Under the pieces are notes generated by a model, which saw nothing but the letters and a program-made list of their open reading frames with translations, was not told the DNA's origin and searched no databases. From Muscardinus avellanarius (Eukaryota; Chordata; Mammalia; Rodentia; Gliridae), in the NCBI GenBank assembly GCA_963383645.1, contig OY726560.1:68263023-68327022 (forward strand): DNA of 64,000 nucleotides, read 5' to 3'. Positions 1 to 10,674 of this stretch are shown here, in pieces; the stretch's first letter is position 1; each line of letters begins with the position of its first letter. A program made the translations under genes and the position numbers.

Positions 1-125
1 GCAGGTGAGCAGAAAGCAGAGATGGCACCATCTTGGCAAGCCCACAGTGGGGCTGGTAGCTGCTGGGACGCTGGGACCTGGTGGCTCTCAGAAACCAACT
101 GTAGCAAAAAAAATAAAAATAAAAA
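1..125 (+). mobile_element. Unidentified A-tailed fragment at window edge
   Basis: A fairly GC-rich segment runs into an A-rich tail (106-125, A runs broken by single Ts), which is the look of a retrotransposed 3' end. The left end lies outside the window, so the family and any target-site duplication cannot be judged. I do not recognise the body. Confidence 0.35.
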
Positions 126-710
126 GTAGAATCTTGTTAATCTAGTAATTTCAGAAAACCACCATCAAAAGGAAGAATATTCTTCTCTTCACTCTCAAAT
201 ATCTCAAGACTCAACTTCCCAGACCACCTATTCAAAGTACTCACTGAACTCCTTTGGCTACAGCTGAACTCAGATCAAGAAATGACAATACTTTCCTGCA
301 GGGACCCTAGTGGTTACAAGACACATCATCAAGACCACTGTGAATCTACAGACCAACCAGCCAGGTTGCCCAGTGAAGTCCTGTGACTGTGGGTGAACTC
401 CTCCCTTCCTACAGAAACTTGAGCAGCACTCATAAAACTTTGTGTTTACAAGCCATCCCAGCAGGAGCCTGAACAGCTACAGGGACTTGTATGGCAATAA
501 ATAGACACATGGGGATCTGGGAATTGGCAAATCATCCTTGTGGGCGAAGTTGGGGGATACAGTCAAACAAGATAGGTACCAGACAGTCCCTAGGAAAACT
601 TGGGCAGAACAGGTGGGACTGATGAGGAAGAATAGAAGACATAAAATTTTAGGTAGAAATAAGATGCATTGGTAAGGGAAGGAAAATGTGGTTTTAAAGT
701 CTAAAATCTT
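126..710. other. Unassigned sequence
   Basis: No repeat family, splice-flanked open frame or RNA gene is recognisable in this stretch. The reading frames that cross it are short and lack any family resemblance. Confidence 0.5.
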
Positions 711-711
711 T

Positions 712-911
712 GCCAGGCATGGTGGCGTACCCATGTAATCCCCACGCTTGGGAGGCAGAGACAGGAGGATCACGCAGATTAGAAGCCAGCCTTGCTTGCT
801 TAAGAGACCCTGTTTCCAAATAAAAATAATATATAAAAATAGGTCTGGGAGTGTAGCCCGGAGGTAAAAGGGTTTCCAGGAACCACGGTACCACCAAAAA
901 AAAAAAAAAAT
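712..911 (+). mobile_element. B1-dID (MEN-type) composite SINE
   Basis: The 5' half is 7SL/B1-like (GCCAGGCATGGTGG start, then TGTAATCC and GAGGCAGAGACAGGAGGATC motifs). The 3' half is the degenerate ID module (GGTCTGGGAGTGTAGCCCGG), followed by an A-run. Pol III transcribed and L1-mobilised by family knowledge. AAATCT-type words on both sides suggest a short target-site duplication. Confidence 0.9.
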
Positions 912-968
912 CTAAAGTCTTCAATATAACAGAACTTGGTTATTCTTAAAAAATCCAGGTCCATACTG

Positions 969-1174
969 TTTTTTTTTTTTTTTTTTTTTTTTTTTGGTAC
1001 TGGGGGTGGAACCCAGAGGCTTTCTACCTCTGGGCTATACTCCCAGACCTATTTTATATTTATTTGGAAATAGGGTCTCACTAAGTTGCTGAGAGCTGGC
1101 TTTGAACCTGTGCAATCCTCCTGTCTCAGGTTCCTAAGCGCTGGGATTACAAGCGTGCACCACCACACCCGGCC
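969..1174 (-). mobile_element. B1-dID composite SINE, reverse
   Basis: It opens with a run of about 27 T (the A tail read in reverse), then the reversed ID module (GGTACTGGGGGTGGAACCC), and ends with the reversed B1 head (CCACCACACCCGGCC). An imperfect direct repeat, CCAGGTCCATACT on the left and CCAGGCCCATACT on the right, is a likely 13-bp target-site duplication. Confidence 0.92.
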
Positions 1175-2334
1175 AGGCCCATACTTTTAAATCATAATAG
1201 GCTGGTTCAGGACATTTCTGAGGTGATTAAAACCTGAAAGCTTCACCTCTTATCAAAAGTTCCATTCACCTACAGAAAGATCCTCAGAAAAATTTAAACC
1301 TTTTGTTAAAGATCCTGGCAGCCCTGGTTTCCTGTCTATACTCCCAATGAGTCTTGTCCCAAAAGGAATTCTCACCTTTTGTGGACCAGAAATCTTCAAA
1401 TAAGAAGTCCATCATCCTATGTGCTACTGGCCAGCCCTTACCTGGTAATTTCTATTAAAAAGAGTATAGCTATGAAGAAATGTTTGCCATTCTGGGCTAT
1501 TTGGGGCCATTCTGAGTCATTTGGGGCAGCTCTGGGGCAGTTTCTGCAGTTCTTGGCCCTGTCTACTATGGCTCTTATGCTCTTTGAGATGGCCTGTGTT
1601 TCCTCTGAAAGTGTATCTTTACTTTACTTGAATTAAAACCTCTGCCTTTATCTCTGAGTGATGCTGGTTGAAATTATTTTTGCTACAGAAGCCAAGACCC
1701 CACAGAAGTTATCATGCTGTCTCATGACAGAACCTAAGGTTAGCAATTTATCGCACCCTTGCAAGATCTCCAGTAATCACCACAGGACCACTAGCAGCAG
1801 TGTTTGTGGAATAAAATAACTCAGCCAACCATGTTACGGATTCAGAAGGCTATAAACTTATGTCCTACAGTGTTTGCGTGCCACAGGCACCAAGACCAGA
1901 GGCCAACAAGTTCTTACATGATCAGAGCTGCCTAGAGCAGGAGCAGTGTCCCTGGGGCCATGTCACAAGCAGTGGGCCACAAGGTCCTAAGACCAATAAG
2001 TCACATCACACATGATTTGTGTCTTTCAACAGTGTCACGAGGCATGGCTTATTCAACACTCAAAGGTTATAGCACACAGGAATTTATTATGAAATTATAT
2101 AAGTAAGGTTAATTTTGGATGCTGTACAGCTGCTCTGCCAAAAGTCAATTACTTAGAAATGATCACCAAATAATACACTTCACACTCAGAAACCTAATAA
2201 TTTAGGTTGTCAAACAAGTATAATAAACAATTTAGAAGTCCTACAACTTAGAGCACTTCAAATACTTACAATAACACAGATAGTAGGAAAATCCAGAAAT
2301 CATCAGAAAGTATTTTGAAATGTTATACTCCAAT
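1175..2334. other. Unassigned sequence, possible LTR part
   Basis: No gene is seen. The segment 1333-1687 starts TG, ends CA and has an ATTAAA near 1632, so it could be an old solo LTR, but its ends do not form a convincing inverted repeat and no target-site duplication is visible. The rest is not recognised. Confidence 0.35.
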
Positions 2335-2745
2335 AAACTGAAAAACATAGGAGGCATCACAAGATTTCAAATTTTATTACAAAGCTATAGTAATTGAAAC
2401 AGCAGGGTACTGGCACAAAAACAGACACATAGACAAATGGGAAAAATTAGTTGCATAAACAAATCCACACACACATAATCAATAGCTTTTTGACAAAAGT
2501 GGCAAAGGCATTTGTTGGAGAAAAGACAACTTTTTCAATAAATTGTGTAAAAAATGGTGTAAAAAGATCTGAAATTACTAGAGAAGGTCATAGGCCTAAC
2601 ACTCCAACCATGTAAACACAGGTAGAAACTTCCTCTATGTGAACCCCAAAACTCAGAAAATCTAACAAAAATTAATAAATGAAATGGGATTAAGCTAAAA
2701 GATTTCTGTTAATCAAAGGAAACCATAGAGTCCAAATATGAATTC
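2335..2745 (+). mobile_element. L1 fragment, 3' part of ORF2
   Basis: The DNA matches the well-known C-terminal coding stretch of L1 ORF2 (TTACAAAGCTATAGTAATT, then TTTTTGACAAAAGTGGCAAAGGC, then a region of the type ATAAATGG-TGTAAAA). It is riddled with stops and indels. ORF2 would encode the L1 endonuclease/reverse transcriptase; only its tail end is present and it is dead. Confidence 0.8.
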
Positions 2746-2766
2746 TATTTAATGGTTTAAATTAAA

Positions 2767-3003
2767 CATCGTGGCACACACTTATAATCCCAGCATTCAG
2801 GAGGTGGAGACCAAAGGACTGAGATTGGCAGACAGCCTCAGCTACTTAGTGAGACCCTTCACAACTCAGTGAGACCCTGTTTCAAAAATAAAAAAAAATT
2901 GAAAAAATAGGGCTGGAGTATAGCTTGGAGGTAGAATGCCCCTGGGTTCCACCCCCAGTAGTGCAAAAATAAATAATAAAAATAAATAAATAAATAAATA
3001 AAA
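2767..3003 (+). mobile_element. B1-dID composite SINE with AAAT tail
   Basis: The B1-like head is followed by the CTCAGCTACTTAGTGAG linker and an ID module (GGGCTGGAGTATAGCTTGG to CCACCCCCAGTAGTGC). The tail has become an (AAAT)n microsatellite at about 2969-3003. Confidence 0.88.
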
Positions 3004-4267
3004 CATGGCTTAAAATTGATAAAAGCAAATACAAATTTTTATCTTTAAGTCTTCTTTAGAGTGAGGGCAATAGCATTTTTATTTTTTATTTTATCAAATG
3101 AGATAGTGCATATAAAATCACACTATACTTGCATAAATGCTAGTTACTACCAAAGAGGCAAATGTCTTTATGGAGTTTATGAGTCCTAGCAGTTGAATGT
3201 TAAAGTCTTTGCAATGTGAAAAAGAAAAGATAAAAGGTATCTAATATATAATTATACTTTGTATATTTTTCTTATTTTACAGGAATATTTCCAAATTAAA
3301 AGCCTCTGGAATTGACTGGTGATTATGTTTACTACTGAATGATGTAACCGAAAAATGTTTACAACTTTCTGCTTACTTACATTGCAAAATATTGGCTTAA
3401 CATTTCTAAAATAAGAATTTTACATTTTCATAATAGTGTCTACTGTTACATTTTTTTCAGGAAGTTCAAAACTCACGTCTTTTTTGCAGATCTTCCTTGG
3501 AAGTCAAATATTTAGTAACAGCTATTGGTTATAGTGACTGAATATGTTATAATTAAGATTATTAAAAACTGCTATGAATGGGAAGATGGCAAGGGTAAGT
3601 TTTAACATTCTCATCACAAATTAATGAGAGGCCAAAGCCAGAAACACAGAAAACTGTCAAAAATTAACTTAAGCAGGCTTTATATAATACCTAAGGATAT
3701 ATTTAGTATCAAAATAACTAATGTGTGGGAACAGAGATGAAAATCCACATAATATGGTTGAGTAAAATTTTCTCTAGGGATAAAATAATATCTAAGCTTG
3801 TCTGTTAGGACTCTAGAGAGAATCCCAGGCATAAGGTATATGTGCTGGCTGTATATGCATAGAGGTGGCCCAGAATGGCTGGTTTTTATTTAGTGTTCTG
3901 TTATAATACTGGAGGCTTAAATTAAAAGGCTGAGATGAAGTAATAATATAGATCATTGTACTTGTTTGTAGTAAAGATTGCTGATGGTTCAGGATTAGGA
4001 AGACCTGTGTAACAGAGAAAGAACACTCTGGAATAGATATCTAAGAGAACTCAAATTCTCAAGGTAGGTTAGGGCTACCCTGTCTCACTCAGAGCCCAGA
4101 AACTTCAAGGATAGTTTAGAAGTGATCCTAAGTCTGGCTACAATGACTAGATTTTGCATTTAGATATGCAGAGGGGGCTGACTCTAACAAAGTTGTTAAT
4201 TATAGAAAATGCTATGAGATCTTGTGAAATTGTAGAGTGCTAAATTATTCCTTCTTTACTTTAGAGA
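3004..4267. other. AT-rich unassigned sequence
   Basis: Over 1.2 kb without a recognisable repeat or gene. Reading frames are all short. It may be genuinely unique DNA or very old decayed repeats. Confidence 0.5.
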
Positions 4268-4650
4268 AAATAGATGGATCTGAAGAACATTATGCTAAAT
4301 GAGATAAGCCAGTCAAGAATGTGAAGGGTCGTGATTTCTCTCAACTGTGGAAGCTACAGAAAAATAAGGATCCCAGAAGGATGGCAAATATTGGAGGAAA
4401 AACGTCAGTGGAGTGATAGAGGAGGTGGAGGGGAGGGTGGCGATAAGGAGGGAGGATTAATGAAAGAAACCTTTCTCTTGATGCTATGTACACATATAAA
4501 AGTGCCAATGTCAATCTCAATGCTGTTTGAGACAGTGGAGTGAGAGCAGGAGAAAGCTCACCACGTGCTGTGTGCATTTATGTCCCTATCACACTGAAAT
4601 TCATTATGATATGAGATTACAGCACACCAATAAAGTATAAAGTATAGTAA
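4268..4650 (+). mobile_element. 5'-truncated L1, 3' end
   Basis: It begins in the end of ORF2 (AGAACATTATGCTAAATGAGATAAGCCAG), passes through a G-rich 3' UTR (GAGGTGGAGGGGAGGGTGG), and ends in the tail shared by L1s of this window (TTATGATATGAGATTACAGCACACCAATAAAG). Truncated at the 5' side like most L1 copies; non-functional. Confidence 0.85.
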
Positions 4651-5046
4651 AATGAATGAAATTAACATAATGTAAAATTGACCATTGTAAGTGTCCAGTT
4701 CAGTGGCTTTTAGTTAGTTCATAATATTGTACAACCAAATACGTCTCATTCTAAAACATTTTTGTTTTCACTGTTAGAAAAAAAAGTTTTGCTGTTTCTC
4801 AAAGTAACTACATAATTCTACATTCTAATAATTTTAAAATTCATAATGGCTATATATTTTTGTTACAGTGGCTGTGTATGAGAGTTCCAATTTCCCATGT
4901 CCTCACCAATGCTTACTTTTCTTTCTGTTGCTGCTGTTTATTTCTATCATAGTGAGTGTGAACTAGTATCTCAACGTGGTTTCATTTGTACTTCCCTAGT
5001 GACTAATGATGCTCATCTTATTTGCATGTACTTGTTAGCCATTTGC

Positions 5047-5097
5047 TCTTCTTCTTCTTCTTCTTCTTCTTCTTCTTCTTCTTCTTCTTCTTCTTCT
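5047..5097. repeat. (TTC)n microsatellite
   Basis: Perfect TTC/GAA triplet tract of about 51 bp that grew from the A tail of the reverse SINE. GAA/TTC tracts are known to form triplex structures when expanded; this one is short. Confidence 0.95.
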
Positions 5098-5303
5098 GGT
5101 ACTGGGGTCGTGGAACCCAGGGGCTTTCTACCTCTGGGCTATACTCCCAGACCTAATTTTTTATATTTTATTTCGAAACAGGGTCTCACTAAGTTGCTGA
5201 GAGCCTCACTAAGTATCTGAGGCTGGCTTCGAACCTGCGCCATCCTCCTGTCTCAGCCTACCAAGCGCAGGGCTTACAAGTGTACGCCACCACGCCTGGC
5301 TTG
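5047..5303 (-). mobile_element. B1-dID SINE, reverse, with (TTC)n tail
   Basis: The tail has turned into about 17 uninterrupted TTC units (5047-5097), followed by the reversed ID and B1 modules ending CCACCACGCCTGGC. The words CCATTTGCT on the left and GGCATTTGCT on the right are the likely target-site duplication in the host L1. Confidence 0.92.
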
Positions 5304-5487
5304 GCATTTGCTTATCTTCTGTAAAGAAATCTCTGTTCAAGTTTTTGGGACATCTCTTAATTTGGTTGTTTACCTTTTGTCTTGTTGCCATTGAGAGTTC
5401 TTTATGTATTCTAGATACTGACTTTATTAAGTATATGATTTACAATTTTTTTTTGTTCTGTAGGTTCTCTTTTAACTTTCTCTCCTT

Positions 5488-5706
5488 TTTTTTTTTTTTT
5501 TTTTTTTGCAGGTCTGGGGATGGAACCCAGGGGCATTTGACCACTGAGCCACATCCCCTGCCCTATTTTTATTCTTTACTTTGAAACAGGGTCTCACTAA
5601 GTTGCAGAGGGCCTCGGTAAGTAGCTGAGGCTGTCCGCGAACCGTAGTCCTCTGATCTCAGCCTCCTGAATGCTGGGATTACAAGCGTGTGCCACCATGC
5701 CTGGCT
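5488..5706 (-). mobile_element. B1-dID composite SINE, reverse
   Basis: A T-run of about 20 is followed by GCAGGTCTGGGGATGGAACCC and the reversed B1 head ending CACCATGCCTGGC. TTTAACTTTC before and TTTAACTTTCTTGC after are a clear target-site duplication of about 10 bp. Confidence 0.92.
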
Positions 5707-5742
5707 TTAACTTTCTTGCTTTATTAAGTCTATATATGTGCA

Positions 5743-5744
<2 letters not shown>

Positions 5745-5787
<43 letters not shown>

Positions 5788-5790
5788 GCA
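5745..5790. repeat. (CA)n microsatellite
   Basis: About 19 perfect CA units, then CACGCACGCA. Ordinary dinucleotide repeat inside old L1 sequence. Confidence 0.95.
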
Positions 5791-6040
5791 TGCACTTATA
5801 TACTTGGATACTTAATCTCATATCTAAAAATCCACTGCCAAATCTAAAATCATTAAGACTTATCCTATATTTTTAAAGAGTTTTATTGTTTTAACTCTTA
5901 GATTTAGATTGCATTTCTGTTTTAATATTTCTGTTTTAATATTTCTGTTGCCTGAGATACGGATCCACTTTCTAACTTATGTGAGTATTCAGTAATTTCA
6001 TCACCACTGGTAAAGAATATATCTTTCTTCATTAAAAGTT

Positions 6041-6093
6041 TTTTTTTTTTTTTACAGTACTAGGGATGGAACCCAGAGGCATTTTACCTCTTT
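6041..6093 (-). mobile_element. Truncated SINE (ID 3' end only), reverse
   Basis: A T-run and then AGTACTAGGGATGGAACCCAG and CATTTTACCTC, i.e. only the 3' end of the ID module. The rest of the SINE is absent. Confidence 0.8.
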
Positions 6094-6282
6094 AAGTAAA
6101 TAATTTTACTACTTCTTTCTTTCCAATTTGAATTTTTTTAATTTATTTTTCTTGCCTAATTATTCAGGCTAGAATTTAGTACAATGTTGAATAACAGTGC
6201 AAAAAGTAGGCACACTTGCCTTATATTTTACATTAGAGGAAAAGTTTGCTGTATTTCATTATAGGCTATTTTAGCAGTGTGT

Positions 6283-6650
6283 TAGAGAAGTCAGAATAAA
6301 ATACCACCAACTGGATGGCTTAAGCCATATAAATTTATTTTCTCACATATCAAGAGGCTGAAAATCCAAGATGAAGTTGTCAGCAAGATTGTTTCCTCCT
6401 GAGACTCCACTTGGCTTGCAGATGGTCACTTTGTCTTCACACACAGTTTTCCTTGTGCATCTGTTGTGTATTAAAGAAGAGACTCTTCTTATAAAGATAG
6501 TACTTTTATCAGATTAGAATCCTACCCTTATAATCTAATGTAACCTTGTTATTTCATTAAACGCCTTATCTCTAAATACAGTCACATTTTTAAGGTTTAG
6601 TGTTTTAACACATAAGTTTTAGAAGCATAAAATTCCATCTATAACAAATA
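6283..6650 (-). mobile_element. MLT1-type MaLR LTR, reverse
   Basis: In reverse it matches the MLT1 LTR layout: the reversed polyadenylation end (GGATGGCTTAAGCCATATAAA with TTTATTTTCTCAC), the CCAAGATGAAG and CTTCACAC words, then CTTATCTCTAAATACAGTCAC from the 5' part. It is an ERVL-MaLR solo LTR relic lying within the old L1. Confidence 0.72.
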
Positions 6651-7204
6651 TGGTGTTAGCCATGGGTAGTTTCATAAAAGCTCCTTATTGTGTTGACAAG
6701 TTCCCTTCTATTCCCGGTTTACTGACTGTATCATAAAAAAGATTGAAATTTGTCAAATGCTTTTCTGTATCGATGAAAATGATCTCGTGTTTACCTCCCC
6801 TTTTCTAGTGATGTATTATTCTAGGTGTAATACACTAAATGGATTTTGTATTTTGAACCACCTTTTTGTTTTTAGGATAAATCTAACTTAGGAAACAGTG
6901 TATACCCTTTCGTTATGCTATCGAATTCTATTTACTATTATTTTCTTGAAGATTTTTATAAAAGGGTTACTGGCCTAAAGATTATTTTTTCATGTTCTTT
7001 CTCTGATTTTAGGATCAGGGCAATGCTGGATTCACAGAGTGTGTTAGGAATTATTTTCTTCTCTTCTTTTTAGAACAACTTGAGAAAAGTTGTGTTACTT
7101 TTTTTGTTAAATGTTAAGTAATATTCATGAGAGTAAACCACCTGGTCCTGGAATTTTATTGTTGTTGAGGAATATTCAATTACTGATTCAGCCTTGCTGG
7201 GCTC

Positions 7205-7636
7205 TGTACTAGCAGGGCACAGTATAATGCAATGGAAATAAATGCTCTTGAGACTTTATTCTTGGTCTTGAAGAGGTGAGAGGGGAGACGGCAAGAAAGC
7301 CAAACTCCCACGTGAAACTCAGCTTTTCCTTTTATTACAGACTTACAGAGTTAAGGCTGGGTTCCTAACCCATTGGTTCTATCTAGCTAGGGAGCAGAGC
7401 ATTGTGTTAGTAATATTTTAGAATGTTATCTGTCAGTCTTGCAGGTGTGGGAGAGATTGCCTTCTTCAAGGGAAAGCAAGCAAAAGGTGTAGTAAAGCAA
7501 AAGGAAATAGCGTAGATAGCAAAGAGACATGGGACAGCGAGGTCACTGTCTCTAGTACCCTCAAGGAAGGCAGTCTTCCGTCAAAGCAAGAAAGAAACTG
7601 TAAATCCTTAAGCCAACATTTCCTAGACTTAGTACA
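7205..7636 (-). mobile_element. LTR-like element (solo LTR candidate), reverse
   Basis: A 432-bp block interrupts old L1 ORF2 sequence. On the minus strand it starts TGTACTA and ends TAGTACA, a perfect 7-bp terminal inverted repeat with canonical TG...CA ends. In the same orientation there is a TAATAAAAGG TATA-like word and an AATAAAG polyadenylation signal (complement of 7255-7260) close to the 3' end. Flanking 4-6 bp do not match, so no target-site duplication is shown. The family is not recognised. An unrelated short repeat is the alternative. Confidence 0.6.
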
Positions 7637-7880
7637 GATTTTCACACGATCTTGTTCTTGTTATATTTAGATTTTTATTTCTTCTTGAGTCAGTTTTAGT
7701 AATTATTTGTGGATCTAGAAGTTTATTTCATCTAAGTCATTTAATTGGTAAGCATACAAAATTTTATCGAATTCTCTTATGAAGCTTTTTATTTCTGTAA
7801 GAGAGTTAGTTTATAATGAGATATACTGAAATCTATCTACTCTATGTATTGTCTGCATATAGACTTGTCTGTTCTATTAG

Positions 7881-8109
7881 TGTTAGAAATAGTAAGAATG
7901 GGGGTGTCAGGTAATCAAGATCCTATACATTCTTAGTCAGTACCTGATTTCTTTGAGCTTTCAAGTAAAGTGCTTCCACGGTCAGAAACAATATTACTTT
8001 CCATATCAGTACATATGCATGAAAATTTGAACTCAAAGTTCTCATTTAGGATTAGATTAAATAATTGAGTAGAAATAGTATAATATTTGCTATTTGTGGA
8101 ATCTCTTAA
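7881..8109. other. AT-rich sequence, nothing recognised
   Basis: No gene or repeat is seen. The preceding L1 may extend somewhat into this stretch. Confidence 0.4.
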
Positions 8110-8320
8110 CTTATTCTATGTAGCATACTAAACATTTAATTTACTTATTATTCAGCACAACTCTGTAAAGTGGTACCACTTTTAAACTGTGTTTACAAAT
8201 GTAAGCAAAGAAATTAAGTCCAATGGAAGTTTAAAAATAAGAACTACAGAATAAGAGGTAGAGTTGAGTCTTGAGCCCAGGTTTTTCTGTCACCAATGTC
8301 TATGTTTCCTTCTGACTAGA
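8110..8320 (-). mobile_element. MIR SINE, reverse
   Basis: It carries the reversed MIR order: CACAACTCTGTAAAGTGGTACCA, then ACAAATGTAAGCAAAGAAATTAAGTCC in place of the fully conserved core, then GAGTCTTGAGCCCAGG and TGTCACCAATGTCTATG. Old tRNA-derived mammalian SINE. Confidence 0.7.
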
Positions 8321-9587
8321 GACAAGCAAAATAAAATTAGTCTTCTAGTTCTTGGAAAATTTGTCATTATTTTCACATAAAAAAGTAGTTTCTAAATTTT
8401 CCCAATGACTAGTTTGGAACTGAGAAAAAATTGAATTATGATTATTTCTGCTTAAAAAAAAGACCAAAGAAACAGGATTTTAAGGTTACTGATGTACTTG
8501 AGGCTTTTTACAAATAAGTAAAGCAATTTTATAGCCTAATAGTTTAGTTATTATAAGGTAAGGTTTTTGAAGTTCTAAACATTTCAGTGTGGCAAAGCAC
8601 AGAAGGTAAAATTGTAAAACAAATATACCATAGTTCAGTCATTAATACCCAATAATAGTTTTATTATACCAAAGTGAATTTGCTTAGCATAATAAATCCA
8701 GTAATCTAAGACTCACTTTTCTCTTTCAATTCAGCAAAGAAATAAACATTCTTGAAAGATAAAAATATTTTTAAAATAGATAATAGAATTTTCAAGGAGA
8801 AACCAAGGGGGAAAATATCAATGTTAAAATTATCAGTGTCTTTTCTATAAACATTGTACAAAATGATGTCTAATATTTAGAATGGCAGTTTTTAACTAGT
8901 TGAGTTAAAATGTTTAGATTTCAAAATAAAGAGGCAAAAGAGATTAATATTTTAAATCCTGGACTCTAATAATTTAGAACATTTAGTGCATAACTTCAAG
9001 ACATTGTCATTTTCTATTTTATTAAAATGTTAGATTTTTGATGTATACCTAAAATGATAATGAAATAATAATATATCAAATCTGGCTTTACACTAAGAGC
9101 TAACATAACAGAAACATGAGAATACATGTGTAAGAAAATACAAAGAATAGAGTACTTCTGTATACTTTTTTAGGCTTTAGGCTTCATAATTTAGCATTTA
9201 ATGAAATTTGTCTCTTTAGAGCAGATGGAAGACAATTACATTTTTATGAAATATATAAAACTCTTTCCTCCAACTATTTTTGAACCTAATAAGGAGAGGA
9301 GACAAATTGTTCTAAGCAGATGTTGGTTAAGATGCAACTTTGTTCTGATCACTGTGTGGGGGGAAATAAGGAACTAACTTCTTTAACATTATTATTGAAA
9401 TTTATTTTATGTAAATCATTCCCCATACAATGCTTTTTCCCAGGAATCACATAACGTAAGATGATATGTAGAGAGAAGGAAGTAGAATTTGACAGACTTC
9501 TCTAAAACACTTCAAGAATTGTCTACCAAGTTTCCCTGAAGATAATCTTATCTCTCTTCCGTCTATCACCAGAACTGACTATGAACA
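8321..9587. other. AT-rich unassigned sequence
   Basis: About 1.3 kb with no recognisable repeat, RNA gene or plausible exon. All frames are short. Confidence 0.5.
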
Positions 9588-10012
9588 GTTTTTCTTTTGT
9601 AGTACTAGGAATTGAACTCAGGGGCATTCTATCTCCAAGTTATACCCCAGCTCTATTTTATTTTTGAGGTACTGGGGATGGAACCCAAGGGCATTCTACC
9701 TCTGAGCTACACCTTCAACCCTATTTTTTATTTTTTATCTTTGAAACAGGGTCTAAGTTGCAGAGGACCTCACTAAGTAGCTGAGGCTGTCTGCAAACTG
9801 CAATCCTCCTGTCTCAGCCTCCCAGGTGCTGGAATTACAAGCATGTGCCACCACGCCCAGCTCCCTAATTTTTTATTTTTTTATTTTGAAACAGGGTCTC
9901 ACTAAGTTGTGGGAGGCCTCACTAAGTTGATGAGACAGGCTGAAAACCTGCAATCCTCCTGTTTCATCCTCTCAAGTACTGGGATTACAACTATTTACCA
10001 CCATGCCTAGCA
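9588..10012 (-). mobile_element. Cluster of three reverse SINE pieces
   Basis: Three SINE segments sit head to tail in reverse: an ID module at about 9590-9660, a complete B1-dID copy at about 9663-9861 (GGTACTGGGGATGGAACCC to CCACCACGCCCAGC), and a B1-like unit at 9862-10012 (GAAACAGGGTCTCACTAAG to CCATGCCTAGC). The cluster may be one SINE split by another that landed in its A/T-rich linker. Confidence 0.85.
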
Positions 10013-10632
10013 GGTTACCAATCTTTTAAGAACATTTTGATGTCCATATTTTATTTAATTATCTCAAATACTACTTTAATAAGAATGTTATATATGTCAT
10101 TTTGAACACAGGCATATACACCTGTAAGTAAATTATCAGGTCATAAGGTAGAGATATATCTTCCCTAATATTCCCATACTGCCCTACTTCAATTTAGCAT
10201 AGAATAAACAGTTGGAGAAAATCACTTGGAGATAACCATAATTAGGGAGAAAGAATAAATGAAAGGAATGATAGATGGACTAACTGATATCAGACATTGT
10301 CTAGTCAAATGACTTGCCAGTTTGATTCTACTCCTGTGGCATCATGGATAATTAAATTATCACATTAATAATTAAAGTATCGATTATAAAAATATTACTG
10401 CACACTTGTCCTGTTTTCAATTGTTATGCTTCACATTAGGGCAAATAATTTATGAGAAGATTATTAATTTTTCTTGAATTTTTATATAATTCAGGGCCAC
10501 TATGACTTTTGAGGTTTACTATGAATATCTTACAGCTCTTGAGACTTGAATAAGAAAATATATGTTTACCTTTGTTCAGTTTCATTCCTAATCTTTATTT
10601 TTCTTGCTTTCCAAAAATACATGCTTTCATAC

Positions 10633-10674
<42 letters not shown>

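Larger units (their letters stand above)
4655..7880 (-). mobile_element. Old L1, 3' UTR and ORF2, heavily interrupted
   Basis: Read on the minus strand this is an ancient L1. The 3' UTR lies near 4660-4760. ORF2 then runs in reverse through about 4860-5047, 5304-5487, 5707-6040, 6094-6280, 6651-7204 and 7637-7870. Landmarks are the reversed RT-domain words TTGTCAAATGCTTTTCTGTAT and CCTGGTCCTGGAATTTTATT. It is interrupted by SINEs (5047-5303, 5488-5706, 6041-6093), an MLT1-type LTR (6283-6650) and an LTR-like element (7205-7636). No open frame survives. The upper boundary near 7880 is uncertain. Confidence 0.85.

Noticed and set aside
1333..1687. Possible solo LTR (TG...CA ends, ATTAAA)
   Set aside because: Ends do not form a real inverted repeat, no target-site duplication or primer site follows, and no family is recognised.
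5047..5097. CRISPR-like or coding poly-Ser repeat
   Set aside because: It is a simple TTC microsatellite in a SINE tail; the poly-Ser frame is trivial and CRISPR arrays do not occur in this kind of genome.
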